NCBI GenBank assembly: GCA_949128115.1
Contig: OX421965.1
Coordinates: 35,087,681 to 35,151,680 of the forward strand
DNA: 64,000 nt
Source: Anaspis maculata
Lineage: Eukaryota; Arthropoda; Insecta; Coleoptera; Scraptiidae
Reading direction: 5' to 3'
The notes under the pieces were generated by a model that was given only the letters and a program-made list of their open reading frames with translations, was not told the DNA's origin and did no database searches. The stretch's first letter is position 1, and each line of letters begins with the position of its first letter. The translations under genes and the position numbers were made by a program. Below are positions 12,300 through 22,885 of this stretch, in pieces.

Positions 12300-13015
12300 C
12301 TCACTTGCTTCCCAAACACAGGTTCCAGTTTGGAGCCTACGATGCTGTAGCTTTTATCGCAAAACGATTGATATTATGGCACCAGAACCGACCATCGGTT
12401 TTTTCTTAAAGGACTGGACCACCGAAAGACCCAGTTGTAATATTTTCATTTTTCCGTGTTGCGGGGCGTTTGGGTAAAATGCAACCATTCCTAAAATTTG
12501 AAACCATGGCAAGGTCAGAATTCGAAATCTTTGGAAATCCAATGTTACTCAATGTCAGGTGGTTTGGTTGTGTTCGCATTTGGAGGAGTATCTGTCGTAG
12601 GAGTACCTGTGAAAATTTAAGCCCCACATATCTGTTTTGCACAGATAACACAAAATTTTACCATCGATTTGAAATTTGACCGATTAATCTCGTACAAAGT
12701 CGACGTATTTGTAAATTTCCGTGCACAGAAAATACAGCTGACTGTTGCATGTCTTGCCGATTCGCACATCTGGAGATACGCTTACAACTCATTGGTAGAT
12801 TTTCATGTTCCGAAATCGATCAACTTTGTCTCAGGTTATCACTGAACCAGTTTCTGCAATTTTCCACTCCCCACATGTGCATTCAACCCTCGATCCAACC
12901 ACTCGACATTCGATAAAAAGATATCCGAAACGTGTTCCTTCCCTTTCGGTGTACTATTTAGTAGACCTAGTTTTGCTGAACGCTCTTGCAACCCATTCAA
13001 CCGAAACAAGGAATT
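12300..13015 (-). pseudogene. Decayed inverted partial copy of the modular protease gene
   Basis: The reverse complement of 12300-12791 matches 9837-10319 of the protease gene, covering the end of exon 9, intron 9, linker exon 10, intron 10 and most of CCP3 exon 11. Introns are included, so this is a DNA-level copy, not a retrocopy. The CCP3 frame reads AFYPNAPQHGKMKILQLG and shortly after breaks (ISIVLR then stop). Farther out, 12840-13015 on minus resembles exon 5 (start of protease 1): GAATG-GGT-TGCA, then AAT-G-AC and GGGAAGGAA occur in the same order, with substitutions throughout. Exons 6-8 are missing. The exon 9-11 match is clear; the exon 5 match is weaker. Confidence 0.8.
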
Positions 13016-14535
13016 GTGACCAGGTATCGTAGAATAGGACATCTTGACATGAAGTTTTTCCTATACTGTCCAAAAGACAGCCAAGCACTCCCGCTCCGTA
13101 GTACTGTGATTATTCTTTTTGGTCTTCTTTTAATGTGCAACTCAAACAGTGATCCGAATTTACTCCTCACTCAAAACTTCGCCCTCCTGAATAAAGGCTA
13201 GAGTAGAGTAACATTATAGACGAAAAAGCACACATATCTTATGTGGTTCTTTTGGTGCTTGTGTGACGTAAGTTAAGCTAATTGTCTTGTCATGTAATCG
13301 TTTTAAAAACTAAAATTAGCCGAAGCGTTCCAATGATCCAATGCAAGTGGAACCTGCGAACGGTATGCCAGCGAGTTCCTTAATTACGTAATTTGGAATA
13401 ATTCCAATTGTTTGGCGCTCTGTTAGTTGCCGAAGTGAAGTTTCGAGTCTAAATGGAGGTAGGTAGAGAGGATATTCGAATGAGAATGTAAGTTTACCCG
13501 ACCACGAGAAACCGATTCTCGTTCGTTGTTCCGCGCCGTTAGATAGATAACAAGAATGTTAATTAATTTAAAAGTTCCAAGATGCATTAAACTTTTCCCG
13601 ATGATAATAAAACTTTCAACCCGGCGCCCATCGATTCCCGAATTCAATAATAAAAAGCTGCTCTGTAGGTACCCTTAAGAGCGCGACCCCAGGGGACGCC
13701 CTAGAGGGTACCTAATTTGCAGCTAGAAGCGGTTCGATGACGCGACGATGATGATGGGAAAACCACCCCACTTAGTGCAATGTGGAAATCTCGGAAAGCG
13801 GGCGTTCAGACACGTTCCTGGAGAAACAAGGAGCCTTAGAAAATTATTGTGAATTTTTAATGCGGCGAGGCATCTTCGGATCTGGACGTAACGTTATGCG
13901 GAAGCACAGCCAATGTGTTTATTTGGAGATTTAAATATATAAAGTATGTGTAATTCGATGAAAACCGCAAACAGACATTTGGGAAAAGCGTCACGAACTC
14001 GAATCCGATAACAAATAAAATATAGTTGGAACGTGGCGACCTCTACCATAACTCATACATATACAGGGCTACGTGCGAAATATGGATGCTTAAGACCGTT
14101 CCAAATTGCCTATTCTGATTTTTACGTTTCCCTTATACCGGCGAACATCCATCATACGCCCACGAGCAGATGTGTGGTGGTTTTTGTTTTTTAACCTCTT
14201 TCTCGAAAGACGCGCACACACGCACGCAGCCAAACGGGTAAGGTAGGTAAACATCGAAAACACAACAAAATGCCATAATATCAACCGGATTCCGCAACCA
14301 CTCATCATCAATTTCAGCAAAACGTCTTTAGAGGTCTTGGAACAGCATGATGCACAGCGAGGAAAATGCGACAAAAACTGTTGTAGCAGACGACGTGTAA
14401 TTAAACAGCGGCTATGGGCTACTTGCCCAAATTTTTTTTATTGGCTTAATCGAAAGCATGGGCAAAAATATTGTACCCGTATTTTTTCTTTTTCCTAAAT
14501 TCCCAAAATTGCGGCCGTAGTGTCTGTTTTAAAAA
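13016..14535. other. Non-coding, low-repeat DNA
   Basis: No exon, domain or obvious transposon recognised. Part of it (13320-14000) looks less repetitive than most intergenic DNA here, with mixed composition and none of the foldback ends. It could be old single-copy or regulatory sequence. The short open frames on minus at 13423-13647 and 14090-14374 show no domain. Confidence 0.4.
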
Positions 14536-14559
14536 TATATTTGTGACGTCACAAATATA
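14536..14559. promoter_or_regulatory. 24-bp perfect palindrome containing a CRE-type TGACGTCA
   Basis: TATATTTGTGAC followed by its exact reverse complement, with the consensus CREB/ATF half-sites joined at the centre. It could be a bZIP binding site, but no gene starts nearby (the CRAL-TRIO copy 2 start is 4.8 kb away), and chance or a decayed inverted repeat is possible. Confidence 0.35.
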
Positions 14560-15059
14560 CTAAAAACTAAACAAACAGCACTGTTGGGTTGAAAACTCAA
14601 AAAATAGTTAAAGTGGCTTAACAATATTTGAAAAATACAGACAGAAAAATTTCACTAAAGATTCCCGACTTTTACCAACCTTTTGAAAAAAAAAATCGAA
14701 AAAAAAATCTTTTTAATCAATGGATATATTTTCCGGAAATTTTCAGAAAATACTATTTATCACTCTTGTTGATGATTAAAAGTGTTTCCAGTCAAATCTG
14801 TTTCATTGGCAAGTACCCCATTATGGCGATAAACCGGGTGAAAATTTCATTTTCTGCAAGATTAATTTGGCCGGTTACGTGAGCAGAACCATAATAATTA
14901 ATTATTTTGAGGAGAAGACACCTTGGAAACTCTAACATCGATACAAGTTTCAATGTGTATGTATAGCTTCTGTCAACAAACACTTCCAACGTTTTAATTA
15001 TGCTGAGTGTAATAGCACAAGAACAAAGTACTTAAATAAAAGCCCCAACAGATACATCC

Positions 15060-15315
15060 GCACGCCCTAAGAGGGCATATTTGGTGTTGCTCGTGATCTG
15101 GAATTTTTTGTGATGATGACTATATTTCCTGTGATGCCAACTGAACAATAAGGAACACGCCAGTCGATGTCCCATCTTTGTAACTTCTTCGGTTCTTTGA
15201 CGGAGCGGTTTTTGGGGTCGGCCGCGGTAACTCTTTTTCCTGAGACATCAACATCTGTGGCTGATGAACCTTGCACGAGAAGTGCAAAGTCGTCAGCTTC
15301 ACCAGGAAGAAACAC
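15060..15315 (-). other. Unassigned coding-like stretch
   Basis: An 82-codon open frame on minus with fairly balanced codon composition (for example GEADDFALLVQGSS and DIDWRVPYCSVGITG). No family recognised. It borders a LINE remnant on plus and may be another transposon fragment. Confidence 0.2.
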
Positions 15316-15319
15316 TCCT

Positions 15320-15580
15320 CATCGATTTCCCTGCGAGCTTGACAACATCATACTGACTACATCTTCTGCCACAAAGGACCTAGGAGTAACCTTTGTTGAT
15401 GCTCTTTGTCCGTCATGTTGCCACCATTTCTGCGTCTGCTCAGAGGACCCTCGGATTTATATACAGAAACTGCCGTGAGTTCAGAGGTACCAGTGCTTGC
15501 TTAGTGACATGATACAAGTCACTCGTTCGACCTAAACTGGAGTATCCTGCGGTAATATGGTTGCCGCACTACGAGATCTG
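15320..15580 (+). pseudogene. LINE reverse-transcriptase C-terminal fragment
   Basis: Conceptual reading, with frame changes, gives KDLGVTF, then RTLGFIYRNCREFRGTSA, then a stop, then YKSLVRPKLEYPAVIW. These are the conserved blocks after the palm of non-LTR reverse transcriptases, and the LINE at 37898-40804 has the matching DLGVRF, RSLGFVLRNVRPF and TFVRPRLEYASIIW. The frame is broken by a stop and indels, and flanking LINE sequence is absent. A dead, heavily truncated copy of a related but different LINE. Confidence 0.75.
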
Positions 15581-15644
15581 ATTGGTTGGTATCCGCTGTT
15601 GCTATGGTAACGGCACTTACGGCGGTCTCAGCCCCAACTTGGTA

Positions 15645-15905
15645 TCGAGCCGTAACTTCTTAATCGTGTTTTGTGCTTGTTTGTACCGAGAGCTCATAAA
15701 TTAAATGAGTCAAGGGTGCCTGTGAATTCAAAGACGTCTGTCGAAACTAGGGTAATCCTTACTCCTTTTCTAATAAATTTGTCAAACTCTAACAAGAACG
15801 ATGCTAGTTCCGACAGACGTTTTTGAGCTCACAGACACCCTTGACCCATTCAATTTATGAACTACCGATACAAACAAGCACAAAACACGATTGAAAAGTT
15901 AGATA
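15645..15905. mobile_element. Foldback MITE, family A copy 1
   Basis: Arms of over 100 bp: AATCGTGTTTTGTGCTTGTT, then CATAAATTAAATGAGTCAAG and AGACGTCTGTCG on the left; the reverse complements CGACAGACGTTTTTGAG, CTTGACCCATTCAATTTATG and AACAAGCACAAAACACGATT on the right. A second copy of the family is at 47538-47887. No coding capacity. Confidence 0.75.
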
Positions 15906-16039
15906 CGTCAATTGCACACCATCTGTCACTTTTTTGTTGTTGCTATTGATAATATTTCAATTGTTTTTCAAAGCATTCCCGATTTTGTCAATAATTTACG
16001 AAAATTTTAAAATTTGACGCTAAACATGTCATAAAAAGA

Positions 16040-16446
16040 ACATGTTGGTTGCTAATTCGGAAAGCTAATTTTTTTCTTTATCGATTAGTGCAAAAATCCA
16101 ATATGGCGGCCATAAGAAAAACAAAAGTTGACTATCATAATTTCACATCTAGAAGGCCTGGAAATATTTTGTCAACGTTATTCGACTCGAAGTGATCAAA
16201 AACATAAAACTACCAAGTTTGATTCAAATAGCTTGAAAGGTTGGAAAGATAAAAAATAATTTCTGAAATCAAAATTTTCAGTTTTTTTGTGATAAATCGT
16301 GAACCAATCAAAATATTCAAAGTTTCTTCCCAGATTCTCGATCTCCACAAAAATGCGCAACTTTTTTCTAATTTAACCGACCTCGTATCTCTTACCGTTT
16401 CCATAAGATACCAATGGTGAGCATCGAAATTTTCACCACCCTGTAT
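16040..16446. mobile_element. Single right arm of a CAGGGTG-type foldback element
   Basis: The run CAAAAATCCAATATGGCGGC then CATAAGAAAAACAAAAGTTG, and later TTTTTTCTAATTTAACCGAC followed by CACCCTGTATAC, matches the right half of the full element at 44170-45087. The left half is missing, so this is a truncated copy. Confidence 0.6.
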
Positions 16447-16489
16447 ACCGATAGATACCTCCGACTGTTTTTCTGGAACTTTTCACCGT

Positions 16490-16640
16490 TTCTATGGCAA
16501 ATTCAAGACTGACCCCAGCTCGACATTCGCGATGATTCTCGAACAGTCAAACACTTTCCGCGTGCATTACCAGCGTGTTTTGAAGCGGCGCCTCCGCCAA
16601 TAATTGGGCTGAGGTCTTAGTGGATCGTTGATATCTCCCA
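16490..16640. repeat. LTR-derived fragment
   Basis: CACTTTCCGCGTGCATTACC and GCACCTCCGCCAA-type blocks, in the same order and spacing as in the LTR remnant at 22414-22885 and the Gypsy LTR at 27105-27626. Only about 150 bp of it remains. No adjoining internal sequence was seen. Confidence 0.5.
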
Positions 16641-16879
16641 TATGTTATTTCATCATCAGAGTGACAGGAGGTTTGTACACACGATTTTGATTTTTGGTAG
16701 CTCATTTTGAAGCTTTTTGAAAACTCTATTCAAAACAAGCAAAATTTATCACATCCATCATGTGTCAAAAGTTATAAGCTGACAAAATCAAAACTTTGAT
16801 GTACGTACAATAACTCGAGAAGTGGCAAACGGGTTTCAACCAAATTTGGTTTGCAGCAAGAATATTTACCAGAAAAACT

Positions 16880-17010
16880 TGATGATCCACATGGCGCTAT
16901 TTGCAGATGTCGTATACAGGGCGATCAATGATGCCAAAATTCCGAATTCCGGTGAAAAAAGTTGGAATTTTTGCATTATTCAACACCCTGTATACGGCGT
17001 CTGCAAGTAG
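16880..17010. repeat. Small inverted repeat with CCCTGTATAC ends
   Basis: GCAGATGTCGTATACAGGG at the left is mirrored by CCCTGTATACGGCGTCTGC at the right, with AAAATTCC / GGAATTTT pairs inside. The right end recurs at 17400-17450, next to the larger foldback at 17491. Confidence 0.6.
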
Positions 17011-17490
17011 TGCCATCTGAGCACCACTCCTTGGAAGTAGAGTATTTATGGTATGTACTCCAACTGTGCCACGTCTCAATGCTGAAAAACAGTTGACTGT
17101 CAATTTTTTTGAAGATAGTTGATGGGGACGACGGTAACACACGGCATTCCATTCTTGACTCGATTCTTGACTTCGCTCTTCATGAAACTACCAAGTTCCA
17201 CTCCATTCAAATATCTTGAAAAATCACTGATTTATTGAAAAATGTCAATCTTCAAGAAACTGACCACTAGTTTCAAGATTTTTCAGAAACGGTTGAAGAT
17301 ATTGAGACGCGGTTTGTTTTGTCTTGACAAGGATTGAATTGTAAATCTACATGGTGACTGTCATGACTCCAACTCATTTAGTCAACAAGTTGGAATTTTC
17401 GCATTATTGAACACCCTGTATACGGCTTCTGCAAGTAGTGCCATCTGGGCACCACTTCTTGAAAGTGAGGTAATATGTGTAGGGTATGTA

Positions 17491-18237
17491 CAGGGTGTTC
17501 ACGATAAAATTCACCCCCTCTAGTAGATTCCCTTTCAAGATATTTCGAAGAATTAAAAACTTTTTCTTGGCGATTTTTCCCAGGGACCTTAAATCGATCC
17601 TCTAAAAGTTTCTAATTGGTACCGTATAAAGGGTGTGATATGTAACTTTTTTATTTTAAATGCAACACCCTATATTTTATTCCTTTATTTGGTGGAGCCT
17701 TTTTTTCTGATTACAAATATATATGACACTTATGATTTATTTTGGTAAGTAAGTTGTCGGAAAAATAATGAAATAGGTAGTCAAACAATTTTGTTTCGCG
17801 GCAAGATGGCTTTGGTTTCTACAGTTCACATAAAAAAAAGTGATTCTCGCAGCATTTTGTCTGCAGAATTCAACTCTCCAGAGATAAATAGTCTATTTCG
17901 CTTCTAATACAGGGTGTCGCGTAATTTTTAATTTTAATTTATTTGCCTACCTAATTTATTATTTCTTTGACAGCTTTCTTGTCAAAATAAATCATAAATG
18001 TTATATATCTTTGTAATCAGAAAGAAAGGCTTCATCAAATGACGTAATGAAATATAGGGTGTTGCATTTGAAATAAAAAAGTTACATGTCACATCCTGTA
18101 TACGGTACCAATTGGAAACTTTTAGACGATCGATCCAAGATCCCTGGAAGAAATCGTTGTGCAAGAGTTTTTGGTTTTTCAAAACATCTCAAAGGGAAAT
18201 CTCCTAGAAGGGGGTGAATTTTATCGTGAACACCCTG
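17491..18237. mobile_element. CAGGGTG-type foldback element, 747 bp
   Basis: Begins CAGGGTGTTCACGATAAAAT and ends with its reverse complement, directly flanked by TA on both sides (GTA / TAC). Symmetry continues inward through the CACCCCCTCTAG block and the GGTACCGTATA region. No transposase. TA flanks are consistent with a Tc1/mariner-type target, but ownership by that superfamily is inferred. Confidence 0.75.
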
Positions 18238-19381
18238 TACTTCAAATGTGCCAAATCTCAATGCTGTACTCAAAAGTGCAAGGCTTGTATAGAATATACC
18301 CGTTAACCACCGGACTATTGGGAGAAAATGTCTGATCTAACTAAAAATAGTTAATATGCCAGTTGATCACAGCCGCCACAATGGAGAAAAAACAATCTCG
18401 AAGATAATTAATTTGATAATTTGATAGAATTAAAATAATTACCTTCAAGCACCTTGCAGAAAGGATGCTACGCGACAGTTTTTCCCGTTATTGTATCATT
18501 CAGACCGATTTTTTCTCCCACGGGATGAATTTTTAGTCAACTTCATTCATTATAATTATTTAGTTGCTGCCTCAATTGAAATTACTTGAATTTGGTAGAA
18601 AAAAAAACAATCGAGAAACCTATAGGATGTCATCTTAAAATGGTGAAATAAAATACAAAACTTTCTGAATGAACGGTAGATTATTATAATTAAAACTCAG
18701 ATAGGTTTTCACAACGGTTGCTGGGGAGTTTTAATTCCTTTTTTTTTTGGTTACCTACAAAGTAAGGAGCCATCGAGAAAATTCTCCCTCAAAAAAGGCC
18801 TCGGTAGTCGTTTTTTCCTAGGAACCCGTACGCTGAAATCGCCGAGCATTGCCTCGAGCCTCGAGTGCCCCAACACTGATGAGACTCGAATAAGTCGAAA
18901 CACGTGTCTGTTAGGTTTCGATAGTGGTGCTCGGTCGATTTGGCGTGTGGGATTCTTCATTCATTTAATAATAATTGTTTCCAGTCAATGGATTTCCGGC
19001 ATGATGGTTCGATTTGTTTTCTGAATCACCCTGTATATTATATTCAAGTTTCATTAGAAACCAATGACTGCGGAATACTTGGATTCCTTTCAATCACTGG
19101 TTGACTGACGATCAATTTTGATTGTTGACTAGGCGGTGTATGGGCACCAGATTTGCGACCAGCTGTATATCATAATAGGTAATTTAATTAGGTATTTACA
19201 ATAAGCATGTCCATCTAATCCATGACCGCTTCGTTTTCTTTCAATAATGGTTTTTTCCATCACGGAAGGTTCTTGAGCGGCCAAAAACAAGCAATAAAAC
19301 AACAAAAAATAATTAAAAAACCTGTATTGTAACGGGAAAAAATGATTCCGTCGACCAGTGTACCATTCCAACGTAAACAAA
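18238..19381. other. Upstream region of CRAL-TRIO copy 2
   Basis: No exon recognised. The last 200 bp before the start codon probably hold promoter and 5' UTR. A CACCCTGTATAT end at about 19027 marks another decayed foldback fragment. Confidence 0.4.
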
Positions 19382-21955
19382 ATGGACATGTTCCCGATTA
19401 GTGAGACGCAAATCGAAAAAATCCACAAGTTTTACGGCACAAGCAAAGAACGAGTGGCTCAAGACCAGAAGATCCTACACGAATGGATAAAGCAGCACCC
19501 GCATTTTCCCAAACAATATCAATGTAAGTCGGCACAAATATTTAAAAGTTGAACCGGTACCTACCAATAAGTAAAATCAGATGATCGCGTTATAGAAAGA
19601 ATGTTGGCCGTGAGCAAGTATAACGTGGAGCAAGCGAAGCGGAGGATTGAAAATTTTCTCGTTCTCAAAAAAAGAAGCTCTGATTTCTGCAACGTTTTCG
19701 TAACGAGTGAATACGTGAAACCGTCCAAAAATAATGTGTAAGTTCAAATAAGTATGCACAATTGTGGGTACAAAATTTTGGGCAGTTGTCACCTGGCAGT
19801 TTGGAAAAGTTAAAAAAAAATTGTTGGAGCCGGATCCGATTCAGGTTCAAATCCCAAGCTTGATTCCAGGCGCTAATCAGGAGAATAAACAAGACAGACA
19901 GATGGACAAACAGACGAAGCGCTAAAAAGACTGCAAACTCACAGCAACCGAAAACTGACTGAAATTTTGTGCCCGTAGTTGTGGCTAGTATACAGTCTGG
20001 TCCTCGGTCTTGTCCCTAAAGGTCAGATCAAAACAGTGCTGGGGTAAACAGGATGTTCATTCAAAAACTTCCCACTCCAGATTTCTCACCACCAAAATGT
20101 TTTCTTAGAAAAACGCCGATTTATTATTTCAAGGGGGACATCTAAGACAAGTATTGCCAAATTTTTATTTTCAACCCCATCTGGCCCTACTTCCACATAT
20201 ACATATACACATAGTATTATACCTTGTGACATATCAAACTGAAAGTAGTCGAATTTTTTTTCTGCTAAACATATTTCCAAAATTTTGTATCCACTATCTA
20301 GCAATAGAAATAGATTTCCTAGCAAAAACAAGTCGATTTTAAATTCGAGGGAGATATCTGAAACACGTATTTTCAAATTTTTATCTTAAATTGAGATAAG
20401 AATCGACCTATTTTGGCGTTTACCTGGAAAAGATTTTGCCGACGAGAAATCTGGGGTGGGAAGTTTGAAAATGAACACCATGTATAAAATAATTTATGAA
20501 GCCTACAAAAATAGTAGACAAATTTTCGACTTTCACTTTCGAAGTTATGAAGGATCAAAGGTTCTGGAAACCCTTCTAGTTTCATAAATGGTAAGTAAAC
20601 CGTTAGTGGCAGAATTATGAACGAGAAATATCATATCAACTACTGGGTGTGTACTCTAGATTCCCATTTGCTATACAGGGTGAATTATATAGTAAAAAAT
20701 CCAATTTCTCTTCAAATTCCTGAAAAAAAATTATGGTAGGAAACGGTGTGACCACCTGACGAAGATCGGTTAAAATAACCGAATGTTTTGGAGACATTTT
20801 TCAAGTAAAATAATTTTCGAGGTTTCTGACTCACCACCCTGTTTAGAAGGTTGATAAAGCATGGTTGATATTTTGTCTCTTTCACTTATGTCACTTAGAT
20901 ACAGGCGAGAATACAGGTCACCAAAACTAGAAGAATGTGAAAGACCATCCTTCGACCCTTCATAACTTTGAAAATAAAGGTCGAAGATTTTTTTTATTAT
21001 TGTTTGTGAGCTTTATAAAAGATTCCATAACAGCACAGTCTCGAGCACTGTACTATTCTGATTCGACCTTTCGGGATCACCTTTTACTGCAAAATAGCAA
21101 TAAAGTTTATGCAAAGTAGTTTATTGGTTAGATAACTATCCTCTTTTTTAGGATGATCGTACCTTTACCGAAACTAGGACCTGACAACGAGCGAATCATA
21201 GTGTTTGGGTTAAAACGTCACGACCCTGATAACTACACTTTTCAGCATTTTTTGCAAGCCGCAATAGCTGCAATCGAGTTGTCGATGCAATATGACAAGG
21301 CAAACAGTCTGAGAATCATTGCAGACGGAACCGGCTACACTTTCGATTACATTAAGAAAATCGAATGGAGCAAGTGTTACAGATGTGTCGACTTGCTTAT
21401 TGTAAGTTTTCCATTGTTTGTCACGTTTTTTGCAGATCTGAAAATCTTACGTTGGTTCAATTTTTTTCAAGAATGGATACGGAGCGAAAATGGCTTCATT
21501 CGATGTGATCAATGCACTACCCGCCGCTGAATATTTGTTTAATGCCGTCAAAAAAATCCTCAAAGCTAAACTAATACAGAGAGTAAGAATTTGAAAGTTC
21601 ATTCCCATGCAATAAATGGTCACTAATTACTCTCACGTTCAAGGTTAAATTCCATCGTACGACAAAAGCACTGTATCAGTCGATTGCCACTGAGTATTTA
21701 CCTGAAGAGTACGGAGGTACGGCAGGGAAGCTGTCAGATTTAATAGGTTCGACACTGATAACGCATATCAGACATTTTTTAATACATTTTTCGGTTGCAG
21801 AGAAATTTAATGTCGTCATAGAGAAGCACAGACAGGAGTTTGCCGACTCGACAAACTACGTGATAGATGAGAGAAATTTTAAAGGCTGTGATTCTAGAAA
21901 TAACGATGAATTATTTGGAGTTGACGGAACGTTCAAAAAGTTGAATTTGGATTAG
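19382..21955 (+). CDS. CRAL-TRIO domain lipid-binding protein (copy 2), six exons
   Basis: Paralogue of the gene at 1700-6126, with the same likely role in carrying a hydrophobic ligand in the cytosol. Exons: 19382-19523, 19581-19737, 21152-21401, 21472-21582, 21644-21746, 21801-21955; 918 nt, 305 residues, all GT-AG. Exon lengths (142, 157, 250, 111, 103, 155) and splice phases match copy 1 (142, 157, 256, 111, 103, 143). N-terminal segment ETQIEKIHKFYGTSKERVAQ; lipid domain starts VPLPKLGPDNERIIVFGL; LPEEYGG in exon 5; ending DELFGVDGTFKKLNLD, typical of insect members. The start ATG has the favourable context CAAAATGG. Intron 2 (1.4 kb) holds two small foldback elements. An intact frame in both copies argues that both are functional. 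Confidence 0.9.
20049..20482. mobile_element. CAGGRTG-type foldback in CRAL-TRIO copy 2, intron 2
   Basis: CAGGATGTTCATTC at the left and GAATGAACACCATG-like sequence at the right, with CTTCCCACTCCAGATTTCTC mirrored by GAGAAATCTGGGGTGGGAAG. About 434 bp, symmetric for most of its length, followed by TA on the right. Confidence 0.7.
20676..20841. repeat. Short CAGGGTG...CACCCTG element
   Basis: Begins TA-CAGGGTGAATTATATAG and ends TCACCACCCTG-TT. Only the extreme ends pair, so it is probably an internally decayed relative of the larger elements. Confidence 0.4.
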
Positions 21956-22125
21956 TGACAAAATATACCTACAATTCATTTGGGATGTTAATCAATGTGA
22001 AATCAAAATTATACACTTTGCTTTACTGTAATAATTATTATAACCTAATTGAATTATTGGAGTGATTGCGGACCCTGGCCCAACTGATAAATATTGTTGA
22101 GGATTTCGCGTTTGTGTTCTTTCAT

Positions 22126-22412
22126 AATGGGGCCTTGCAATTGAAAAACTCAACGTGAGGTCGCCACTACTGTATACTACTTCGATAAAGTGGCCCTAAA
22201 TGACGGGAAAACACGGGAGTTTGAGTAGTTTGACCAGTAACTGACAGTGACTGGGAACGTCAAGCACGAAACAGAGGTTATCCAAAATTCAAATCAAGAC
22301 ATAAAATGACGGACGCCGGTCGTTGAAGCGTCAACGCCGTCAAAATTGTCGAATTTGCCCCCAACGGTTGTGGCGCCCTCGGTGTGTAAAAGTGGCAGTG
22401 CAAGGCCCCATT
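22126..22412. repeat. Putative MITE with AATGGGGCCTTGCA ends
   Basis: AATGGGGCCTTGCA at the left and its exact reverse complement TGCAAGGCCCCATT at the right, 287 bp apart in total. No target duplication was recognised. It directly abuts an LTR remnant. Confidence 0.5.
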
Positions 22413-22413
22413 G

Positions 22414-22885
22414 AGACGATTATTTTAAAACACACTTTTTATTACTGCGTACTACTATAAAATACACATGAACAGTTACTTGCGCTTGAGTGTATCGCTT
22501 CAACTTCTCGTTTTTGAATGCTTTGAATTGAATACTGGTCCGTTGGCCGATCCGTGGTGTTTTTTATTTCTTCGACTATTGTTCTGGAATCTTCCACCGG
22601 GTTCTCCAGAAAATGTCATATTGATGGCTATATGTATAATAGGTAACCATATTATGGTTTCGAAGCAACTCTGGAACAATCCCACACTTTTCGCGTGCAT
22701 TACCGCGTGCTCTGGAATTGCAGCACCTCCGCCAATTGGCCAGATGTGTCTTACTCGGCTATTGGAGTCTCCCAAGTCATTTCGAACGCCAAGCCATCGC
22801 GTATGTCCTCGAATGTCCGAGGGTCTAGAGCTTCACACTTGTAAAACTGCGATCTGATACGAACAGTGAGATCAGGTGTCGTACT
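22414..22885. repeat. Diverged LTR remnant of the Gypsy family
   Basis: Matches the Gypsy LTR at 27105-27626 in order: GAGACGAT, TACTACxATAAAxTACAC, TGCGCTTG, TTCTGGAAT-type and CACCTCCGCCAA blocks. Its first ~55 bp are missing and the far end is diverged. It carries an open frame on each strand, both chance. A solo or truncated LTR, older than the one in the 27 kb element. Confidence 0.6.

Noticed and set aside
22500..22857. Overlapping frames of 91 and 129 codons on opposite strands
   Set aside because: They fall within an LTR remnant, which is non-coding in related copies in this window.
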